Below, piece by piece: positions 35,401 through 44,400 of a stretch of DNA of 64,000 bases; position 1 is the first letter of the stretch, and the number at the start of each line of letters is the position of its first letter. This stretch comes from Cordylochernes scorpioides (lineage: Eukaryota; Arthropoda; Arachnida; Pseudoscorpiones; Chernetidae). The stretch spans positions 1,820,936 to 1,884,935 of the forward strand of contig CP092877.1 in the NCBI GenBank assembly GCA_030710605.1. Direction: 5' to 3'. The translations under genes were made by a program, and so were the position numbers. Under the pieces are notes generated by a model. It made no database searches. It was given only the letters and a program-made list of their open reading frames with translations, and was not told where the DNA came from.

Positions 35401-38400
35401 GCGGTACTTACACTACAGTTCTTGTGTATGTCATAGAGGCCGTGTGTTTAACGGAGGTGGAGGTACGTAGTCCGCGGTACTTACACTACAGTTGTCTGTA
35501 TGTCATAGAGGCCGTGTGTTTAACGGAGGTGGAGGTACGTAGTCCGCGGTACTTACACTACAGTTGTCTGTACGTCATAGAGGCCGTGTGTTTAACGGAG
35601 GTGGAGGTACGTAGTCCGCGGTACTTACACCCCGGTTGTCTGTACGTCATAGAGGCCGTGTGTTTAACGGAGGTGGAGGTACGTAGTCCGCGGTACTTAC
35701 ACCACAGTTGTCTGTATGTCATAGAGGCCGTGTGTTTAACGGAGGTGGAGGTACGTAGTCCGCGGTACTTACACTACAGTTGTCTGTACATCATAGAGGC
35801 CGTGTGTTTAACGGAGGTGGAGGTACGTAGTCCGCGGTACTTACACTACAGTTGTCTGTACGTCATAGAGGCCGTGTGTTTAACGGAGGTGGAGGTACGT
35901 AGTCCGCGGTACTTACACTACAGTTGTCTGTACATCATAGAGGCCGTGTGTTTAACGGAGGTGGGGGTACGTAGTCCGCGGTACTTACACTACAGTTGTC
36001 TGTACGTCATAGAGGCCGTGTGTTTAACGGAGGTGGAGGTACGTAGTCCGCGGTACTTACACTACAGTTGTCTGTACATCATAGAGGCCGTGTGTTTAAC
36101 GGAGGTGGAGGTACGTAGTCCGCGGTACTTACACCACAGTTGTCTGTATGTCATAGAGGCCGTGAGTATGACAGAGGTGGAGGTACGTAGTCCGCGGTAC
36201 TTACACTACAGTTGCCTGTACGTCATAGAGGCCGTGTGTTTAACGGAGGTGGGGGTACGTAGTCCGCGGTACTTACACTACAGTTGTCTGTATATCATAG
36301 AGGCCGTGTGTTTAACGGAGGCGGAGGTACGTAGTCCGCGGTACTTACACTACAGTTGCCTGTACGTCATAGAGGCCGTGTGTTTAACGGAGGTGGAGGT
36401 ACGTAGTCCGCGGTACTTACACTACAGTTGTCTGTAGGTCATAGAGGCCGTGAGTATGACAGAGGTGGAGGTACGTAGTCCACGGTACTTACACCCCGGT
36501 TGTCTGTACGTCATAGAGACCGTGTGTTTAACGGAGGTAGAGGTACGTATTCCGCGGCACTTACACCCCGGTTGTCTGTATGTCATAGAGGCCGTGTGTT
36601 TAACGGAGGTGGAGGTACGTAGTCCACGGTACTTACACTATAGTTGTCTGTACATCATAGAGGCCGTGTGTTTAACGGAGGTAGAGGTACGTAGTCCGCG
36701 GTACTTACACTACAGTTGTCTGTACGTCATAGAGGCCGTGTGTTTAACGGAGGTAGAGGTACGTAGTCCGCGGTACTTACACTATAGTTGTCTGTATGTC
36801 ATAGAGGCCGTGTGTTTAACGGAGGTGGAGGTACGTAGTCCGCGGTACTTACACTACAGTTGTCTGTACATCATAGAGGCCGTGTGTTTAACGGAGGTGG
36901 AGGTACGTAGTCCGCGGTACTTACACTACAGTTGTCTGTACATCATAGAGGCCGTGTGTTTAACGGAGGTAGAGGTACGTAGTCCGCGGTACTTACACTA
37001 TAGTTGTCTGTATGTCATAGAGGCCGTGAGTATGACAGAGGTGGAGGTACGTAGTCCGCGGTACTTACACTACAGTTGTCTGTACATCATAGAGGCCGTG
37101 TGTTTAACGGAGGTGGAGGTACGTAGTCCGCGGTACTTACACTACAGTTGTCTGTACGTCATAGAGGCCGTGTGTTTAACGGAGGTGGAGGTACGTAGTC
37201 CGCGGTACTTACACTACAGTTGTCTGTACATCATAGAGGCCGTGTGTTTAACGGAGGTGGGGGTACGTAGTCCGCGGTACTTACACTACAGTTGTCTGTA
37301 CGTCATAGAGGCCGTGTGTTTAACGGAGGTGGAGGTACGTAGTCCGCGGTACTTACACTACAGTTGTCTGTACATCATAGAGGCCGTGTGTTTAACGGAG
37401 GTGGAGGTACGTAGTCCGCGGTACTTACACCACAGTTGTCTGTATGTCATAGAGGCCGTGAGTATGACAGAGGTGGAGGTACGTAGTCCGCGGTACTTAC
37501 ACTACAGTTGCCTGTACGTCATAGAGGCCGTGTGTTTAACGGAGGTGGGGGTACGTAGTCCGCGGTACTTACACTACAGTTGTCTGTATATCATAGAGGC
37601 CGTGTGTTTAACGGAGGCGGAGGTACGTAGTCCGCGGTACTTACACTACAGTTGTCTGTATGTCATAGAGGCCGTGTGTTTAACGGAGGCGGAGGTACGT
37701 AGTCCGCGGTACTTACACTACAGTTGCCTGTACGTCATAGAGGCCGTGTGTTTAACGGAGGTGGAGGTACGTAGTCCGCGGTACTTACACTACAGTTGTC
37801 TGTAGGTCATAGAGGCCGTGAGTATGACAGAGGTGGAGGTACGTAGTCCACGGTACTTACACCCCGGTTGTCTGTACGTCATAGAGACCGTGTGTTTAAC
37901 GGAGGTAGAGGTACGTATTCCGCGGCACTTACACCCCGGTTGTCTGTATGTCATAGAGGCCGTGTGTTTAACGGAGGTGGAGGTACGTAGTCCACGGTAC
38001 TTACACTATAGTTGTCTGTACATCATAGAGGCCGTGTGTTTAACGGAGGTAGAGGTACGTAGTCCGCGGTACTTACACTACAGTTGTCTGTACGTCATAG
38101 AGGCCGTGTGTTTAACGGAGGTAGAGGTACGTAGTCCGCGGTACTTACACTATAGTTGTCTGTATGTCATAGAGGCCGTGTGTTTAACGGAGGTGGAGGT
38201 ACGTAGTCCGCGGTACTTACACTACAGTTGTCTGTACATCATAGAGGCCGTGTGTTTAACGGAGGTGGAGGTACGTAGTCCGCGGTACTTACACTACAGT
38301 TGTCTGTACATCATAGAGGCCGTGTGTTTAACGGAGGTAGAGGTACGTAGTCCGCGGTACTTACACTATAGTTGTCTGTATGTCATAGAGGCCGTGAGTA

Positions 38401-41400
38401 TGACAGAGGTGGAGGTACGTAGTCCGCGGTACTTACACTACAGTTGTCTGTACGTCATAGAGGCCGTGTGTTTAACGGAGGTGGGGGTACGTAGTCCGCG
38501 GTACTTACACTACAGTTGTCTGTAGGTCATAGAGGCCGTGTGTTTAACGGAGGTGGAGGTACGTAGTCCGCGGTACTTACACTACAGTTGTCTGTAGGTC
38601 ATAGAGGCCGTGTGTTTAACGGAGGTGGAGGTACGTAGTCCGCGGTACTTACACCCCGGTTGTCTGTATGTCATAGAGGCCGTGTGTTTGATGGAAATGG
38701 AGGTACGTAGTCCGCGGTACTTACACTACAGTTGTCTGTAGGTCATAGAGGCCGTGAGTATGACAGAGGTAGAGGTACGTAGTCCGCGGTACTTACACCC
38801 CGGTTGTCTGTACGTCACGGAGACTGATTAGTATGAATTTTTCACCATTACTAGTATCGACACCGCTCAGTGTACTTCATGAATAAAGAATAGACCCCTT
38901 TCTAAACATATTTCTTCGCGTCGCTTGGTACACACGTCCAAACTATCAAATTGCGAAAAGTTCAAGAATTTCAAGAAGAGATAGCCGGTTCAAAGTGAAT
39001 TAGTTCACCGGGCGCTATCCTAGACCATCTCGCACTCTCCAATTAGATTTACTCCATCCAATCAACCACTTTGGGTCCCTGAGGACTTGGCAACCCTAAC
39101 CACTCCAGCTTAATTCAAACATTTTTTAAAATTAGGAGTTGAACTCAGAATATATAATTTATAAAACCTTTTTCACACATATGGGAATTTAAATTTGCAT
39201 ATTGATAAGATTAGATGTTAATGTAATCTTTTTGGAGTAAAATATATGTATTAAATATAGTTTATATATATTTTTACTTTAAAATATTTTCTCGCAAAAT
39301 TAACTTATTTCTAAACATACAAGAGAATATAATGAGACAATATATATTAAGTTGTATATGTAAAACGACATTTAAAGATTATCCCGCATGAGTTTCTTTT
39401 CAACGAAAAATCAAAATTTATTTTAAGGAGAAATAACGATTATTTCTAACTTTAGGGATGAAGTATGAAAGGATGAATTGTGAAGAGTAATGATAAACGG
39501 AAAAATAAAAGTGTCCAGGAATGGGAAGTTGAAAAGAAACTCATGCGGGATAATCTTTAAATGTCGTTTTACAATCACAAGCCGCATTATATTGTTTTAT
39601 ACGTTGTTTTTTTTTATATATTGGAGATATTACAACAACAAACACAACAACAATAGCCTTTATTGGGCACACGTGCCATACAGGATTCTCCCTGTAGAAC
39701 AGAATAAATAAATAACAAATTAGCATCGTAGTTATATACAAATATTGGGTATTGACCTCGACCAATTATCGAGTTGGATCCGGTGTCTGTCTTAAATATT
39801 TTGATTGAGCTGATTTCCAGTATTTATAAAAAGCGAATGCAAAGGGTCTGGATTTTACGACTTTTGCCATTAAAACATAAGGCGAATTGCTATTATAGCC
39901 GGTCTCTTGACGAAGAATTTCTCTCTCTTCTTCCATTGCCGTACAGTATATGGAGATATTACATATTCAATATAACGAGAGAACTAAGCGCGCCACATGT
40001 GTTATAAGAAATCAAAACTATTTTGACGCGAATGAGTCTTTTTGAAATTAAACAATTTTCTACTGCCCTTACTGAAATGCTAAATCAATGGGAGGGCCTG
40101 GCTCATCAGTTTCGCCAGTTTAATCTACCATACCGCTGTAATATTGCATTTTGTTGTTTTCCTTTTATACCGATACTGAAGCTGACCTCTTGGAAAAGGT
40201 ATTTTAAATGAACTATGGACATAAGCCTTTGAGGACAGTAGAAATACACATATTTATTGATAATGCCACGTGAAAAATTAGGGAAGACAAAAACTTCAGG
40301 AGGAAACAAAATTTATTTCAGGCAAGAACAAACTATCAATTGTAAACAAAAGATAAGCCACGAGGGAAATTTACAGAGTTGCAAGATATAAACATAAAAA
40401 TGACCACTCTGTTAATAAAAAATAATAAAATTAATAAATACTATGTTATATAAATAAAATTAATAAATACTATGTTGCATAAATAAAATTAATAAATACT
40501 ATGTTACATAGCTTCTTCCCTATGGGAGCTGTGACCCACAGCTAGCAATTATTGTAGATACTGACGTGGATTTGACGTGCTTCTGCCAAGTCTTGGAACT
40601 TTGTCCCTAGTACCTTTGTGTCCTTTTTCTTGCGGGGTGAAGAGCGGCTTTGTCGTCCTATCGTCGTCTATAGGGACATCGTCCATCTTGGAAGGAAGTC
40701 TTGGCTTTGACACGGCGGTGGAATCCTGGAGCCAATCTCTAAAAATGTGGATCACAGCACCCATGGCTTCAAATTCTTCTCGGCGATCTTCAGTTTGTCT
40801 TCCCTAACTTACCCAGCATCTCCACCAAAATGCCACGTGGAAAATTAGGGAAGACAAAAACTTCAGGAGGAGACAACAATTTATTTCAGGGAAGGACAAA
40901 CTATGAATGGTAAACAAAAGATAAGCCACGAGGGAAATTTACAGAATCGCAAGATATAAACATAAAAATGACCACTCTGTTAATAAAAAACAATAAAATT
41001 AATAAATACTATGTTACATGCATTAATGCGTCGTCTATTATAAAAAGTGGAACGATTTTAGACACGTATATTTATTTTTGAAATTAAACAATTTTCTACT
41101 ACCCTTACTAAAATGATAAATTGTGTGTATTTCTGCTGTTCTCGAGATCTATGTCTATAGTTCATTTAAAATACCTTTCCAAGAGGTCAGCTTCAGTATC
41201 GGTATAAAAGGAAAACAGCAAAATGCAATATCACAGCGGTATGTTGAATAAATTATGGAAACCGATAGGAGGGTTCAACACTGATGAACCAGACCCTCCC
41301 ATTAATTTATTATTGCAGTGAGGGTAGTAGAAATTGTTTAATTTCAAAAGAATCATATATATGCGTCTAAAATAGTTTTCATTTATTATAAAAGAGTTAA

Positions 41401-44400
41401 ATATCTTCCCCACTATTTCCTGTAGTTATACGCCAAGTATGGGTGTTTCAGACTATATTCATTCCAATCAAAATAATCCAGAAGACCTTTGAAGAATTCA
41501 AGAGGCCCAACAGCTTCCAGTATAGTCTCTGGCGAGTGGCGGCCATCAAGATTGCCATTCCTTTTATCAGGGCGCATCCTTTCTACCAGGTGGGTTGTCC
41601 TGGTGTTCCTTGGTAAACTTCAGTACACCATTCCACCAAGCAGGTTGTCCTGGTGTTCCTGGGTAAACTTCAGTACACCCCATTCTACCAGGTATGTTGT
41701 TCTGGTGTTCCTGGGTAAACTTCAATACACCATTCTACCAGGTATGTTGTTCTAGTGTTCATGGGTAAACTTCAGTACACCATTCTACCAGGTGGGTTGT
41801 CCTGGTGTTCCTGGATAGATTTTAACACCCAATTCTACCAGGTAGGTTGTCCTAGTGTTCCTTGGTAAACATAAGCACACCCCATTCTACCAGGTAGGTT
41901 GTCCTGGTGTTCCTGGGTAAACTTCAGTACACCACTCTACCAGGTGGGTTGTCCTGGTGTTCCTGGATATATTTGAACCCCCCATTCTATTAGCTAGATT
42001 TTCCTAGTGTTCCTAGATAGATTTCAGCGCACCATTCTAACATGTAAGCTATCCTATTATGTCTCTGTGTAGCCTTTAGCGCATCTCTACCGAGGAGGTT
42101 TCTCTGGGTTAATCGTAGCTCACTTGGGTTATCATAAGGATATACTTCAAATAGGTAGAATGTTATACTTGCCTGAGTATTTTTAATCATACTATGTGAG
42201 TCGCTCTAGGTGGGTATTTATGTATAATCTATCTATATGCGACAACTTTAGCCAATTACCTTTGGCGCAATAACAAAAATAATAAATATGATATAATAGG
42301 GAAATAATCACCTCAATGTATGTGTGATAGGGCTGGCCCATCGAGCGCATCAAGCTCCGGCTGGAGGACGCCGTCATGCCCGATGTCTCTCAAGTTGATC
42401 ACTTCATCATCGACCAGGGCATCGACGATGTCATCCTGATTCAGGGCATCGCGGAGAACCAGTTCACCCAGGAGATCTTCCGCGGACCCAAGATGATCCC
42501 AAGGTCGACCGACGGACTCTATTTCCCGGTAGATAAAATATATTTTTTATTCTTCTCACTGCATGTGTTTGCGTTTAAAATCTTCTGTTGTGGAACATAA
42601 AAATGGAAAAGTCGGGGTGGACGACAGCATGTGGAGTTATCGGACAGTTTCTGTGCGTATGGCGGTCTGTGGGAAGAAAATTAGCTTCTATGTGAATCAT
42701 AATAAACGAGGCTAACAAAGAAGTTTCTAAGAGTGTAATGGCCAGTGTAATTGGCAGGGCAGTTTCTGATTGGAAAATGTCCTAAGTCTGTAAAGATTCT
42801 GCCCTTAAGGTCTGAGTATGTATAACGTCGAAGTGAGCAGGGAAGCGCCGAGACCCGCATCCTGCCCCTCATCCTGGTGATTAACAACGAGCGCCACGTG
42901 AGCCGCAAAGACGAAAGTGGCGACGCGGGAGGACGCTCCGTCTTCACTACGGCGTCTCGCTACAAGGCCTCCAACCACCTCTCCTTCGACTCACTCGTCT
43001 CTTCTAAGGTGACGCTCATTACCAGTAGTTGATCGCGCTTTTGTGATTCTTCTATAATGTCTCTCTTTCCCACAAACATATGAGATAATTTGGCTTTCCA
43101 ACCATGACGACAGCGTCTTTATCGTGTCAAGTCATGAATACTTCGCTACAAGGAGCTTGTTGATGTTACTTAAGTACAGACCATGATAATAAAGGCGAGT
43201 AGGGGCTTGGGGCAGCTTTTTATTGTAAGTTTATTGTGCGCCTATAAAGAAACAGCTTGACTTCGCACTTACAAGGTGCCAGCGCCTCATTGGTGGAATT
43301 AGACTTGTGAAACCGGGTTTCATTGAAGCAATTTAAAATATTTATTAATAAATACTACTCAAAACTGCACTACGTCTATTTTAATCTCAGGTCCTGGTTG
43401 TCAACAAAGTATACCATCCGAGTCTTCCATTATATTTGTAGTTTCACAAACCCTTCCTATTTGTAGGTCTTACAGCTCTGATTTAAAAGATAGTATATTT
43501 TCAATAAAGAACTGTTTATTATTTAGTTCCGTCCACGGGTATATATTAATCACCAACCTGTGAACGGAAGATTCCACCTGAAGGTTCAATGTGCAGCACA
43601 AGGCGGACGCAGCCGGCAGGAAGAATATCAAGGGGGCCGCCGCGGTGGAAGGTCCCAAGGAAGGGCCGCACGACTACTTCATGATGGAGGAGACAAAGGA
43701 GTCTAACCTGAGCGACATGAGCAGCGAGGACTCGGACGACCTCTACATGCAGTCGTACGACCTGGAGGAGGATGACGAGGCCATCCTCATGAACTACAAC
43801 CGCCGCAGGGTTTCCATGGCCGTCGTGAGTAGCGCACCCAACTAGCCATACGTCTAGAGACTGACTAAATCCCGATTGTCTGTACTTTGGTCATCTCTCT
43901 TCCCCAATGTAGCTGAGTCAGACTTTATTCAACCGAACTTGCCCAGTTTCACCCATTGAACCGAAAAATATTGAATCTCTAGATGAATCAGGATATAACA
44001 GGACAGTTTCTGGGTGTATGACGGTCTGTGGAGAGAAAGCCAGTTTCTAGGTAAATCACAGTAAACGAGGCTAACAGGACAGTTTCTAAGAGTGTAAAGA
44101 CCAGTGTGATTGGCAGGGCATCCGTAATAAACTTCCAACCTAGACTCAATGATGAACTTAATCATAGTTTTCAGAGTTAAATGACGATCAATTATATCAA
44201 ATAAGGAAAGAGGCGTACTTGGATCTATATAAGAAATAGAAAAATTGATATTTCGAGGCATTTTATCGAAATGAATACTATGAACATATCTGTAATCTGT
44301 TTAATTTTTCAATTGAGAAGCAGCAATATGTGTATAACTATTATTTAAACATCTCAATAAATCTTCATGTATTACTAGACACAGAAAAGTAACTACACCC

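Larger units (their letters stand above)
40264..41018 (-). mobile_element. TRIM-type miniature LTR element
   Basis: Two direct repeats (40264-40508 and 40831-41018) flank a 322-base centre. In minus orientation the repeats begin TGTAACATAG and end CCACGTGGCA (TG...CA). A tRNA-complement-like primer site TGGTGGAGATGCTGG follows the 5' LTR (40812-40827). A purine tract (agggaagaag, about 40511-40524 reversed) precedes the 3' LTR. No pol genes are present. A 71-codon frame in the centre (40549-40764) could be a gag remnant. A solo LTR of the same family is at 46489-46653. Confidence 0.8.

Noticed and set aside
34793..38525. Long open frames (225-451 codons) in the 72-bp array as independent genes
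   Set aside because: They are the exon end plus donor repeated at 24 codons per unit. I treat them as array, with micro-exon use left as a hypothesis.
40549..40764. 71-codon frame inside the TRIM as a host gene
   Set aside because: Located between two LTRs in element orientation. At most a gag remnant, not an independent gene.
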